Origin: Arcobacter roscoffensis
GTDB taxonomy: Bacteria; Campylobacterota; Campylobacteria; Campylobacterales; Arcobacteraceae
Assembly: GCF_024267655.1 (NCBI RefSeq)
Contig: NZ_CP100595.1
Location: 2,976,001 to 3,040,000 of the forward strand
DNA: 64,000 nucleotides
Direction of reading: 5' to 3'
The notes under the pieces: generated by a model
Seen by the model: the letters and a program-made list of their open reading frames with translations, nothing else
Told to the model about the DNA's origin: nothing
Database searches by the model: none
Shown here: piece after piece, positions 25,220 to 35,428 of the stretch
How the letters are laid out: each line of letters begins with the position of its first letter
Position numbering within the stretch: position 1 is the first letter of the stretch
Program-made: the position numbers and the translations under genes

Positions 25220-26342
25220 TTAAAATCTCAATTATAGTTTTAAGAACATAATCTTGTTCTTCAAATTGAAGTTTAGGATAAATAGGTAAAGAAATAGCCT
25301 TTTCATAGTAATCATCCATAATAGGAGTACTTTCATTGCCATAACCTAAAGCTTTATAATAGGGCTGTTTATTAATAGGAATATAATGAAACTGTAAGAA
25401 AATAGATTTTTCTCTTAATTTTAAGAATAGTTCCTTTTTAGTAACTGCAAACTTTGAGAAATCAATTTTAACTACATATAAATGATATGCACTTCCATTT
25501 GCAAAAGAGTATAAAGGTTCTATATTAACTATAGATTCAAAAAACTCATCATATCTTTTTGCAATATCTTTTCTTTTTTGTAAAAAGAAATCTAATTTAT
25601 TTAATTGAGAAATACCTAAAGCACATGAAATATCAGTTAGTCTATAATTAAATCCCAATTCTTTCATATCATAATGCCAAGTTCCAATTTCAGGATTAGG
25701 TATTGTTCCATGATTTCTTAGTTTTAAAAGCTTTTCATAATATTCTTTATTATTAGTAGTTATCGCCCCACCCTCTCCTGTTGTTAATGTCTTAACAGGA
25801 TGAAAAGAGAATATTGAAATATCTGAATTTGTGCAAGAACCTGCTTTTATATTTTTATATACTGCCCCAATTGAGTGAGCACAATCTTCTAATATTAAAA
25901 CATTATATGTATCTTTTAAGTATTTTAGTTTCTCTTGATTTATAGATTTTCCTGAAAAATGTACTGCATATATTGCTTTTATTGAAGAATCTTTTTTTAA
26001 TTCTTTTTCACATAAATCTAAGTCAATATTTCCATCACTACAAATATCTACAAATATAGGCTTTGCATTTACATATAAAATAGAATTTGATGTTGCTAAA
26101 AAAGAGTTTGGAGTAGTTAGTACTTTATCTTCTTTTTCTAATAAAACCATTGATGATAAATGCAATGCGGCTGTTCCATTTGATACACAAACACAATACT
26201 TTGCACCACAATACTCTGCAATTTTTTCTTCAAACTCTTTTGCTTTTGGACCTGTAGTTAAAAAGTCACTTTTTAGTACTTCTACTACACTATTGATATC
26301 ATCATCATCTATAGTTTGTTTTCCATATGGAATAATATTCAT
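25209..26342 (-). CDS. pseC: PseC, UDP-4-amino-4,6-dideoxy-N-acetyl-altrosamine transaminase
   Basis: PLP-dependent aminotransferase of the DegT/DnrJ/EryC1 group that aminates the PseB product at C4 with glutamate. The 377-residue protein opens IPYGKQTIDDDDINSVVEVL, typical of PseC, has NGTAALHLS for phosphate binding, EDCAHSIGA with the ring-stacking aspartate, and FSFHPVKTLTTGEGG with Lys184 as the Schiff-base lysine. It follows pseB after 1 nt. Start and length fit the family. Confidence 0.94.
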   Translation of the reverse strand: MNIIPYGKQTIDDDDINSVVEVLKSDFLTTGPKAKEFEEKIAEYCGAKYCVCVSNGTAALHLSSMVLLEKEDKVLTTPNSFLATSNSILYVNAKPIFVDICSDGNIDLDLCEKELKKDSSIKAIYAVHFSGKSINQEKLKYLKDTYNVLILEDCAHSIGAVYKNIKAGSCTNSDISIFSFHPVKTLTTGEGGAITTNNKEYYEKLLKLRNHGTIPNPEIGTWHYDMKELGFNYRLTDISCALGISQLNKLDFFLQKRKDIAKRYDEFFESIVNIEPLYSFANGSAYHLYVVKIDFSKFAVTKKELFLKLREKSIFLQFHYIPINKQPYYKALGYGNESTPIMDDYYEKAISLPIYPKLQFEEQDYVLKTIIEILNGR

Positions 26343-26343
26343 T

Positions 26344-27500
<1,157 letters not shown>

Positions 27501-28061
27501 ATGGACTTCAAAAACTTTACTAAAAACTATATAAAAGAATTAAATAATCTTCTTTTGAATCTAGACTTGGATGAATTTGATAAATTTTATGGATTAATTA
27601 AGAATTGTAAAAATAAGATTTATATTATTGGTAATGGAGGAAGTGCGGCAACTGCCTCACATATGGCAAATGATTTATCAATTGGCCTTAAAAGAAAAGA
27701 TAAACTAACACTACATGCAATCTCTCTAGCTGATAATATCGCTATTAATAGTGCCATTTCAAACGATATAGGTTATGAGAATATTTTTTATATGCAATTA
27801 AAAGATATTTTACAAGCAGAAGATATAGTAATTGCTATTTCATGTAGTGGTAATTCTCCTAACATTATCAAAGCTGTAAAGTATGCTAAAGAAGTAAACT
27901 CTACAATAGTTGGTTTATCAGGTTTTGATGGTGGAAAGCTAAGAGAACTCTCTGATATTAAACTTCATGTGAAATCAAATAAAGGTGATTATGGTTTAGT
28001 AGAAGACATTCACTTAATACTGAATCATATATTATTTTCATATTTACAAAAAGAGAAATAA
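27501..28061 (+). CDS. gmhA: GmhA-like phosphoheptose isomerase (SIS domain)
   Basis: A 186-residue SIS-domain protein like sedoheptulose-7-phosphate isomerase, which makes D-glycero-D-manno-heptose 7-phosphate. It has IIGNGGSAATASHMANDLS (about residues 42-60), AISCSGNSPNIIKAV and the C-terminal GLVEDIHLILNHILF with the family's histidines. A TTG directly before the ATG also gives an open frame, but AGGA at 27491 is best spaced for ATG 27501. It heads the 14-gene plus-strand operon. A different sugar phosphate substrate cannot be excluded. Confidence 0.87.
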   Translation: MDFKNFTKNYIKELNNLLLNLDLDEFDKFYGLIKNCKNKIYIIGNGGSAATASHMANDLSIGLKRKDKLTLHAISLADNIAINSAISNDIGYENIFYMQLKDILQAEDIVIAISCSGNSPNIIKAVKYAKEVNSTIVGLSGFDGGKLRELSDIKLHVKSNKGDYGLVEDIHLILNHILFSYLQKEK

Positions 28062-29506
28062 TGACAAAAGAAAACAAACCTTTAGATACGTATTTTTTTA
28101 GTGCAGAAAAAGCACTTGAAATTGCTAAAAAGCAAAATAGAGTAGAAACATCAGTAAAAATGATAGATGCTTTACAAATTTGTTATTATGCTAGTGAAAA
28201 AGCTATTGAAGATGCACCTTTTAACTGCATTCATGTTCCTCTAGAAAGTGTTTTTGATTACTTTTCTTCTACAACAAATAGATTCCCACAAGCTATCTCA
28301 TTTGAGGATACTGAATTTTCTATGGTTGAGCAAGCTGAATTAAATGCAGCATTTGGAGAAATACTTGGTGCAGCACAAGAAGAAAGAAGAAAACTATCTC
28401 AAGTATATGTAAAAGAAATAAAAGAGAAACACCTTGATTTTAAAGATGAAAAATTAAGAGTTTTCATTCCTGCATGTAGAGAAACTACAGTAATGCAATA
28501 TGTTTCAAAAAATATTGCCGAAGCATTTGAGAAACTTGGATATAAAGTTTATTATCATATCCAAAATGAATTAGAAGATTGTAATATCCTTTCTCTATTC
28601 CATAATATTTGGAAATTTAATCCTCATATTGTTGTTAATATTAACCATCTAGACAATGAACATTTAAATGAAAACACATTTAACTTCTCATGGTTTCAAG
28701 ATCCTATGCCTATTATGTATGATAAGAAAAAAGAAATAACTATGAGACCTAGAGATTATTTTTTTACATTATTTGAAGAATACAAAGATCTACTAATTAA
28801 AAAAGGTATAGATGCAAATCGTATAAAACATCAACCCTTTGCTACAAATCCTAAAATATTTTTTAAAAATAATTCAATAAAAAAAGAGAATAAAATTGTA
28901 TTTTTAGGCTCTGACTACAATTTTGAAGAAGGTATTGATTTTGATGATTCTTGTATTAATGATATAAATAATCATATTGAAAACAATACTCTTTCAGAAG
29001 AACTTATTACTAAGTATGCAAGGGAATATGGATTTGAGCAGTCATATTTTAAAACTTTTTTAATCTCTTCTTTTGTAAGAAGAAAAGTGATACTTTGGCT
29101 TTGTTCTTTAAAAGATATTAATATCGAAGTTTATGGAACAGATAAATGGCTTAATACACCAGAAGTTGCGCCATTTTATAAAGGTTTACTTCCTTATGGA
29201 CCTAAAATGGCAGAAGTTTACAATAGTGCAAAATATTCAATTGCTGCTCACCCTTTATATAGATATCAACAAAGAGTAATTGAAATGTCTGCTTGTGATT
29301 GTATCCCAGTTATTTATAACTGTCCTTTAGTTAGTGACATATTCTCACATGAAGAGAATATTCTTTCATTTTCTACTTTTGATGAACTAAAAGAGTGCAT
29401 AGGAAAAGAGCCTCAAAAAAACTGTACACAAATTGCAGAAGATATCTCTTATGAAAAAATGGCATTATCAATCATTGATACTGTTGAACAACAAATTAAA
29501 GGATAA
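28061..29506 (+). CDS. Glycosyltransferase-like protein (CgeB/GT-B type)
   Basis: A 481-residue protein. The C-terminal part (about residues 270-480) ends like a GT-B glycosyltransferase of the CgeB/Glyco_trans_1 type: EVYGTDKWLN, LPYGPKMAEVYNSAKYSIAAHPLYRYQQRVIEMSACDCIPV and FDELKECI. The middle has FNPHIVVNINHLDNE and FSWFQDPMPIMYD, which fit the first Rossmann domain. The N-terminal 150 residues are helical and not recognised. It starts within the stop of the preceding gene (TAATG), so it is translationally coupled. It may transfer the sugar made by this operon. Confidence 0.75.
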   Translation: MTKENKPLDTYFFSAEKALEIAKKQNRVETSVKMIDALQICYYASEKAIEDAPFNCIHVPLESVFDYFSSTTNRFPQAISFEDTEFSMVEQAELNAAFGEILGAAQEERRKLSQVYVKEIKEKHLDFKDEKLRVFIPACRETTVMQYVSKNIAEAFEKLGYKVYYHIQNELEDCNILSLFHNIWKFNPHIVVNINHLDNEHLNENTFNFSWFQDPMPIMYDKKKEITMRPRDYFFTLFEEYKDLLIKKGIDANRIKHQPFATNPKIFFKNNSIKKENKIVFLGSDYNFEEGIDFDDSCINDINNHIENNTLSEELITKYAREYGFEQSYFKTFLISSFVRRKVILWLCSLKDINIEVYGTDKWLNTPEVAPFYKGLLPYGPKMAEVYNSAKYSIAAHPLYRYQQRVIEMSACDCIPVIYNCPLVSDIFSHEENILSFSTFDELKECIGKEPQKNCTQIAEDISYEKMALSIIDTVEQQIKG

Positions 29507-29508
29507 AC

Positions 29509-30603
29509 ATGTCAGATCAGTACAATATAGACAGTCACAAGATGATGTATCATCCAATAAGAGTAGCAAAATGGCTTGAAGCAAAAGATGATTGGAGTCT
29601 TCAGAAATCTGTTTATCCTATTTATGTAGAGATTACTCCTGTTGGTTCTTGTAATCATAGGTGTACTTTTTGTTCAGTGGATTATATTGGATACAAAAGT
29701 ATTAAACAAAATGAAATGATTCTAAAAGAGCGAATCAAAGAAATGGGTAAACTTGGCGTTAAAAGTATCATGTTTGCAGGAGAAGGTGAACCAACTTTAT
29801 ATAAACCACTTCCTGAAATTCTAGATATATGTACACAAGCTGGCATTGATACATCCCTTACTACAAATGCTGTTCCTTTTAATGAAAAAAATACTGAAAG
29901 CTTTGTTAAAAACTGTTCTTGGATTAAAGTTAGTATTAATGCAGGAGATAGAGAAACTTACTCAAAAATTCATACAACTAAAGAATCTGATTTTGATAAA
30001 GTAGTTGAGAATTTAAGTCGAGCAGTTAAGATTAAAAAAGAAAAAAATTACTCTTGTACTATTGGTTCACAGATGCTTCTTCTTCCTGAAAATAAACACA
30101 CCGCAGTACCCCTGGCTAAAAAGATGAAAGAAATTGGTGTTGATTATCTAGTAATTAAACCTTATACTCAAAGTCTGTATGGAAAATCTAGAATTTATGA
30201 GGGTTTAACATATGAAAATATGATGGATTTAGAAAAAGAACTAGATGCTCTTGAAACGAGTGATTTTAAAGTGGTGTTTAGAGCAAATACTATGAAAAAA
30301 CTTGAAGAAGAAAAACAACCTTATTCTAAATGTTATTCAACACCATATTTCTGGTCATATATTATGGCTGATGGTTCTGTATATGGATGTAGTGCTTATT
30401 TACAAAATGAAAAATTCAACTATGGAAATATAAATACTCAAACATTCAAAGAGATTTGGGAAGGTCAGAAAAGAAAAGAAGGAGTATCTTTTATCAAAGA
30501 TGAATTAGATATTACTATGTGTAGAAGAAACTGTAGAATGGATGAAGTAAATAGATATTTATGGAATCTAAAACATCCAAATTCACATGTAAACTTTATT
30601 TAG
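29509..30603 (+). CDS. Radical SAM protein with SPASM-like C-terminus
   Basis: A 364-residue radical SAM enzyme. The cluster-binding motif CNHRCTFC places Cys48, Cys52 and Cys55; GEGEPTLY is the glycine-rich SAM contact. Further cysteines near the C-terminus (CYSTPYFWSYIMADGSVYGCSAY and MCRRNCRMDE) fit a SPASM or twitch domain with an auxiliary cluster. Relatives act on peptides and on sugars (for example dehydrogenation or epimerisation). In this operon a sugar-phosphate or nucleotide-sugar substrate is more likely than a peptide, as no short peptide gene is seen. Confidence 0.82.
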   Translation: MSDQYNIDSHKMMYHPIRVAKWLEAKDDWSLQKSVYPIYVEITPVGSCNHRCTFCSVDYIGYKSIKQNEMILKERIKEMGKLGVKSIMFAGEGEPTLYKPLPEILDICTQAGIDTSLTTNAVPFNEKNTESFVKNCSWIKVSINAGDRETYSKIHTTKESDFDKVVENLSRAVKIKKEKNYSCTIGSQMLLLPENKHTAVPLAKKMKEIGVDYLVIKPYTQSLYGKSRIYEGLTYENMMDLEKELDALETSDFKVVFRANTMKKLEEEKQPYSKCYSTPYFWSYIMADGSVYGCSAYLQNEKFNYGNINTQTFKEIWEGQKRKEGVSFIKDELDITMCRRNCRMDEVNRYLWNLKHPNSHVNFI

Positions 30604-30610
30604 GACACCT

Positions 30611-31408
30611 ATGCTAAATTCACAAGATATTAGACAAAAAACTATTGAACTTTCATGTAAAACAGGTGCTGGTCACCTTGCACCTTCTTTATCAACAGTT
30701 GAGATACTTACTGTTTTATTTGAAAAGTATTTAAATTTCAACAAAAATAATGCTAAAGATGAAACAAGAGATAGATTCGTGTTAAGTAAAGGTCATGGAG
30801 CTTATGCTTACTATATTATTTTAAATGAGCTTGAATTCTTACCAGATTGGGAACTTGAAAAATTTAATACGGATGAAGCAACTATTATGGGGTGTCTTAC
30901 TGAAAACCCTGAATATATGATTGAAGCATCTACAGGTTCATTAGGTCATGGTTTACCACTTGCAATAGGAATGGCACAATCTTTTAAAATCCAAAATAAA
31001 CCAAATAAAGTTATTTGTATGATTGGGGATGGTGAGATGCAAGAAGGAAGTAATTTTGAGGCTTTAATGCTTGCATATAGATTTAAACTTGATAATCTCC
31101 TAGTAATTATAGATGCAAATGACTTACAAGCAATGGGAAGAGTTGAAGATGTAGCACTTCCAAATGATAGATTATCAAAAGTTTTAAGCTCTTTTATAGA
31201 TGAAAACTATTTTGATATAGATGGGCATGATGAAGAAGAAATAGCAAAATGTTTTGATAGTTTTTACAACAAACAAAATGAAAATTTTTCAATAATGTTT
31301 GCAAGAACTATAAAAGGTAAAGGTATTGATTTTATAGAACATTCAGAAAAACACCATTATAGATGTCCTACATTAGATGGTTATGTTTTAAAGGCAGAAG
31401 ATGAGTAA
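30611..31408 (+). CDS. Transketolase-like protein, N-terminal (PP-domain) subunit
   Basis: A 265-residue thiamine-diphosphate-binding subunit equal to the first domain of transketolase. It carries His22 (GHLAPS), His62 (KGHGAYA), His113 (GSLGHGL) and the GDGEMQEGSNFEA motif starting at residue 139, with IIDAND completing the cofactor site. It pairs with the next gene, which supplies the pyrimidine-binding domain and overlaps by 8 nt. Together they could move a two-carbon ketol unit between sugars; a role in lengthening or trimming a sugar made by the operon is inferred. Confidence 0.88.
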   Translation: MLNSQDIRQKTIELSCKTGAGHLAPSLSTVEILTVLFEKYLNFNKNNAKDETRDRFVLSKGHGAYAYYIILNELEFLPDWELEKFNTDEATIMGCLTENPEYMIEASTGSLGHGLPLAIGMAQSFKIQNKPNKVICMIGDGEMQEGSNFEALMLAYRFKLDNLLVIIDANDLQAMGRVEDVALPNDRLSKVLSSFIDENYFDIDGHDEEEIAKCFDSFYNKQNENFSIMFARTIKGKGIDFIEHSEKHHYRCPTLDGYVLKAEDE

Positions 31409-31889
31409 TTTAGTTTCAAAACAAGATGTAATGAAAGAACTATACAACTACTTTACAAGTGATGAAAAAATGGTTTTACTTGCTGGAGACATGGGTTTTG
31501 CAGTACTTGACTCATACTTTAATAATCATATAAATAGAGCTTTTAATACAGGTATTAATGAACAAGCAACAGTAGGAATGGCTTCAGGTATGGCTATGAC
31601 TGGACTTAAACCAATTATTTATTCACAAGTTCCTTTTATTACAATGAGAGCTTTTGAGCAACTAAGATATGATGTAAATGAACATAATTTAAATATCAAA
31701 GTTGTAGGAGTTGGAGCAAATAACTATTTTGCTCCACTTGGAAGAAGCCACTGTATGGATGAAGATGATATAAAATTAATTTCTATTTTAAAAAATATTC
31801 TTATTATCTCTCCAACAAAAGAGAGTTTACAAGAAGATGTAAAAAAGATGTTTGAATATAATGGTCCTGTTTACATGAGGTCTTTATAA
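31401..31889 (+). CDS. Transketolase-like protein, pyrimidine-domain subunit (short)
   Basis: A 162-residue partner of the preceding subunit. It has the pyrimidine-binding domain with NTGINEQATVGMASGMA, where Glu54 would activate thiamine diphosphate, and PIIYSQVPFITMRAFEQLR. The usual C-terminal transketolase domain is absent: split partners are commonly about 300 residues, this one stops after VYMRSL. The next gene begins inside its stop (TAATG), and the ending is clean, so it looks like a genuine short form rather than a broken gene. Confidence 0.85.
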   Translation: MSNLVSKQDVMKELYNYFTSDEKMVLLAGDMGFAVLDSYFNNHINRAFNTGINEQATVGMASGMAMTGLKPIIYSQVPFITMRAFEQLRYDVNEHNLNIKVVGVGANNYFAPLGRSHCMDEDDIKLISILKNILIISPTKESLQEDVKKMFEYNGPVYMRSL

Positions 31890-32878
31890 TGAAATACCTC
31901 GTTTTAGGAAGCAACTCTTTTTCTGCTGGAAGTTTTATAAACTACATTTTAAATGAAGAAAAAGACTCAAAAGTTTTTGCTATAAGCAGATCAGAAGAGT
32001 ATCATAAAACACAACTAGCATATAAAAACAATGAGAGCTATTCAAATGTAAATTTTTATCAATATGATTTAAATGAAAATATAGATGATATTGTAAAATT
32101 AATTCAAGAAGAAAATATAGAATATATCTTTAACTTTGCAGCACAAGGAATGGTAGCTCAAAGTTGGAAAAACCCTGAACAATGGTTTAATACAAATACA
32201 CTTAGCCTAGTAAAACTTCTTGACAAAATATATAAGTTTAAATTTATCAAAAAATTTGTTCAAATATCAACACCTGAAGCTTATGGGCCTTGTAATAATA
32301 TAAAAGAGTCTATGAATTTTCATCCCTCATCACCATATGCAGCTTCAAAAGCAAGTGCAGATTTGATTTTATATAGTTATTTTATAACTCATGGTTTTCC
32401 TATTAACTATACAAGAGCTTCAAATGTTTATGGTGCATACCAACAACTATATAGAATTATTCCTAAAACAATTTTGATGATAAAAAAAGGTGAAAAGCTA
32501 GAGCTTCATGGTGCGGGGAAAGCCATAAGAAGTTTTATTCACATAGATGATGTAAGTACAGCTACACTTAAAATTGCAAAAGAAGCAAAAGCTGGTGAAA
32601 TTTATCACCTAAGCGATGATAAAACTATTAGTATCTATGATTTAGTTGAACTTATTTGTAATCAAATGAATGTGGATATAAATAATCACATTGAAATAGT
32701 AGAAGATAGAGTTGGACAAGATAGTTTATATCTAATGAATAATGAAAAGTTAAAAGATGATTTAGATTTAACAATTCAAAAAAGTCTAAAAGATGGAATA
32801 AGAGAAGTTATTTCATGGATAGAATCAAACTATAACACTCTAAAAGATTCTCCAGATTACTATATCCATAAAAAGTGA
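31889..32878 (+). CDS. NAD-dependent epimerase/dehydratase (extended SDR)
   Basis: A 329-residue nucleotide-sugar epimerase or dehydratase, closest in feel to the GDP-mannose 4,6-dehydratase group. It has FNFAAQGMVAQSW, STPEAYGPC, SPYAASKASAD with the YxxxK pair, YTRASNVYGAYQQ and FIHIDDVSTATL. The N-terminal glycine motif is altered: GSNSFSAGSF instead of GxxGxxG. It is translationally coupled to the gene before it. Substrate unknown. Confidence 0.82.
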   Translation: MKYLVLGSNSFSAGSFINYILNEEKDSKVFAISRSEEYHKTQLAYKNNESYSNVNFYQYDLNENIDDIVKLIQEENIEYIFNFAAQGMVAQSWKNPEQWFNTNTLSLVKLLDKIYKFKFIKKFVQISTPEAYGPCNNIKESMNFHPSSPYAASKASADLILYSYFITHGFPINYTRASNVYGAYQQLYRIIPKTILMIKKGEKLELHGAGKAIRSFIHIDDVSTATLKIAKEAKAGEIYHLSDDKTISIYDLVELICNQMNVDINNHIEIVEDRVGQDSLYLMNNEKLKDDLDLTIQKSLKDGIREVISWIESNYNTLKDSPDYYIHKK

Positions 32879-32885
32879 GAAGTTA

Positions 32886-33689
32886 ATGCAAATAAATACA
32901 GAGTTAAATGAATTTATAAATGAAGGCTATGTTGTTCAAAGTTTAGAAAATACTAATTTTTTAAATAGCTTTAAAGAAATCATCCTAGAAACTCTAAAAG
33001 ATATCACAAATAACAAAGATATAACTCTTGAGACTTTTCACAAATTTATAAAAGAAGATAAAGAAAAACTAGAAATTCAGTACTTAATTAGTAAAAAAAT
33101 TTGGGATGAAAAACTTCATTTTAATCTTATAAAAGAAAATATTGATTTGTACTATAATATTTTTGGAAAAGATTTAGATATTCAAGCAAAACCTCATCTA
33201 AGAATTGCAAGACCAAATTGTCCTCAAGATAATATAGGTTTTCATAGAGATAGTCAATATGGAAATAAAGCTTTTGAATTATCTAACTTTTTTACATTTG
33301 TAGATCTTGATGAAAACTCTGCATTACAAGTTGAAGCAAAGTCACACAAAAGAGGCACTTTACCATATATTAAAATTGAAAGTACTTCTGTAAAAAAAGG
33401 AAGCATGGAGAATCAATTAGGTTATTTGTACGCACCAAAACTAATTGATGAGACTTTTAAAATAAATGCAAATCCAATACCTCTAAACTTTGGACAAGTT
33501 TTGATTTTAGGACTAGGTACTATTCATGGTCAAGAAACAAATAGCTCAAATACAACTAGATGGAGTATTGATATTCGAGTAAAAAATAGTTTTTCAACAA
33601 GCAATGTAAAAGAAGGCTATTATACAAACTTAACTTCAAGTATTGTAAGTAAATATGCACAAGAATACTATAAGGCTTGCAATGACTAA
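32886..33689 (+). CDS. Phytanoyl-CoA dioxygenase-like 2-oxoglutarate/Fe(II) oxygenase
   Basis: A 267-residue protein with the metal triad of the PhyH-type non-haem iron oxygenases: His120 and Asp122 in GFHRDSQYG, His214 in GTIHGQETN, and Arg225 in NTTRWSIDIR for 2-oxoglutarate. Overall similarity is modest, so the call rests on these motifs and their spacing. It could hydroxylate or oxidise a sugar intermediate. Its last codons overlap the start of the next gene (ATGACTAA). Confidence 0.72.
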   Translation: MQINTELNEFINEGYVVQSLENTNFLNSFKEIILETLKDITNNKDITLETFHKFIKEDKEKLEIQYLISKKIWDEKLHFNLIKENIDLYYNIFGKDLDIQAKPHLRIARPNCPQDNIGFHRDSQYGNKAFELSNFFTFVDLDENSALQVEAKSHKRGTLPYIKIESTSVKKGSMENQLGYLYAPKLIDETFKINANPIPLNFGQVLILGLGTIHGQETNSSNTTRWSIDIRVKNSFSTSNVKEGYYTNLTSSIVSKYAQEYYKACND

Positions 33690-34755
33690 ATGCAATATAT
33701 GCCAAGGAGAATTAAATCAAATAATCTCTACACAAAATAGTGTTTCGGTTAGTTCTGATAATAAAATCATCAAAGCTACTTTATTTATATATAAATGCAA
33801 AGAGTGTTCACATATTCAAAAGATTAAAGATAATCAAATTCAAAAAGTATATGAAGAGTATAAAAAAGATGATTTAGTAGAAGGACAAGACCAAACAAAG
33901 TTTATTGATGGAAAGCCATTTTTCAGAACAGATATTTTAGTATCAACTATTATCTCTTCAATGAAAAACAAAAAAACATTACTTGATATAGGTACAGGAA
34001 CTGGTGTTTTTTTACTATCTTGTAATAAATATCTAAATTTAGATTTATATGCTTTTGATTTAAATACAAGATATAAATCAAAGATAGAAGCTATGGAAAA
34101 TGTAAAAAAATTTTATACAAATGACCTTAAAAAAATAGATAAAAGCTTTGATATAATAAGTTTGATTCATGTTTTTGAACATATTGAAAAACCATTAGAA
34201 GCATTAAAAGTTTTAAAAAGTAAATTAAATAAAAATGGAATAATTATCATTCAAGTTCCCTCAATAACTGAGAATCCAAATGATATACTTATTTATGACC
34301 ACTACTCTCACTTTTCTAAAAACTCTTTATTCAATCTTCTAAAAAAAGTTTTTACAAATATAGAGTTTATTAAAACTAATATAAAAAATGAAATTACTGT
34401 AATTATAAAAAATGATAATAAAAAAAGCAGTTTTACACAACAAGAAGAACAAGTAGATTTCTCTTTTTTAAATAAAGCTATAACATATTTAAATAATATA
34501 GAAAAAGAGATTTATGTTTTTGGAACAGCTCCAACAAGTACATATTACGCTTCAATTCTAAATGAACACAACAAGCTCAAAGGCTTTTTAGATGAAGACC
34601 CTCTAAAACAAAACAAAACGCATTTAGATAAAGAGATATTTCATCCAAAAGATTTAAAAGAGATTGTATGCTTCTTCCCTTTAAGTCAAAACATTTATAA
34701 TGATATTAAAAAGAAGTATCCAAATATTACTTTTATCTCAATACAGGACATATAA
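33682..34755 (+). CDS. SAM-dependent methyltransferase with zinc-ribbon-like N-terminus (C-methyltransferase type)
   Basis: A 357-residue protein. The N-terminus CNICQGEL...YKCKECSHIQ carries two CxxC pairs like the putative zinc-binding domain that precedes sugar C-methyltransferases. The methyltransferase core has LLDIGTGTGVFLLSC and ISLIHVFEHIEKPLEALK. The C-terminal third (KEIYVFGTAPTSTYYASIL) looks like a Rossmann-type domain of the same family. I chose ATG 33682, where the zinc-ribbon begins and which overlaps the previous stop, over an in-frame ATG at 33655. Confidence 0.8.
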   Translation: MTKCNICQGELNQIISTQNSVSVSSDNKIIKATLFIYKCKECSHIQKIKDNQIQKVYEEYKKDDLVEGQDQTKFIDGKPFFRTDILVSTIISSMKNKKTLLDIGTGTGVFLLSCNKYLNLDLYAFDLNTRYKSKIEAMENVKKFYTNDLKKIDKSFDIISLIHVFEHIEKPLEALKVLKSKLNKNGIIIIQVPSITENPNDILIYDHYSHFSKNSLFNLLKKVFTNIEFIKTNIKNEITVIIKNDNKKSSFTQQEEQVDFSFLNKAITYLNNIEKEIYVFGTAPTSTYYASILNEHNKLKGFLDEDPLKQNKTHLDKEIFHPKDLKEIVCFFPLSQNIYNDIKKKYPNITFISIQDI

Positions 34756-34767
34756 AAAGGATTTAAA

Positions 34768-35427
34768 ATGGGAAAAGAAATTGATTTAATGGAAAACTAC
34801 CCTAAATCAAAAAGGGATTTAACAAAAAGATTAGAAGAAAAAACACCTCAAGATAGACAGCTAGCTAGAAAATTTGGTAAAGAGTTCTTTGATGGTGATA
34901 GAAGCCATGGATATGGTGGTTTTTCATACAATTCAAGATTTTGGGAACCAGTAGTTCCAACTTTTAAAGAGTATTACAATCTAGATGAAAATAGTAAGAT
35001 TTTGGATATTGGTTGTGCGAAAGGTTTTATGCTTTACGACTTTAAAAGATTAATTCCAGGAATAGAAGTTCAAGGTATTGATATATCTTCTTATGCTATT
35101 GAAAACGCTAAAGAAGAAGTAAAAGAGTTTTTACAAGTAGGAGATGCAAGAAAACTACCTTTTCCTGATAATCACTTTGATTTAGTAATTTCAATTACTA
35201 CTTTACATAATCTAACAAAAGAAGATATGAAAATCGCTTTAAAAGAGATTATGAGAGTTACAAAAAAAGATGTTTTTATTACTCTTGATGCATATAGAGA
35301 TGATGAAGAGAAGAAAAGAATGGATGCATGGAATTTAACAGCACTTACAATGATGCACACAAAAGAATGGGAAGAGTTCTTTAAAGAGTGTGGATATAAA
35401 GGTGACTACTACTGGTTTATTCCATAA
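34768..35427 (+). CDS. Class I SAM-dependent methyltransferase
   Basis: A 219-residue methyltransferase with motif I ILDIGCAKGFMLYDF (about residues 75-89), IDISSYAIENAKEEV, VGDARKLPFPDNHFDLVISITTLHNL and KEIMRVTKKDVFITLDAYRDDEE. The N-terminal part with ARKFGKEFFDGDRSHGYGGFSY is unlike housekeeping methyltransferases. AAAAGGATTT precedes the ATG. It is one of two methyltransferases in the plus-strand sugar operon; substrate unknown. Confidence 0.82.
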   Translation: MGKEIDLMENYPKSKRDLTKRLEEKTPQDRQLARKFGKEFFDGDRSHGYGGFSYNSRFWEPVVPTFKEYYNLDENSKILDIGCAKGFMLYDFKRLIPGIEVQGIDISSYAIENAKEEVKEFLQVGDARKLPFPDNHFDLVISITTLHNLTKEDMKIALKEIMRVTKKDVFITLDAYRDDEEKKRMDAWNLTALTMMHTKEWEEFFKECGYKGDYYWFIP

Positions 35428-35428
35428 A

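Noticed and set aside
31401-31889. Short transketolase partner as a pseudogene
   Set aside because: It has intact motifs, ends cleanly at a coupled start codon of the next gene, and no remnant of a C-terminal domain follows.
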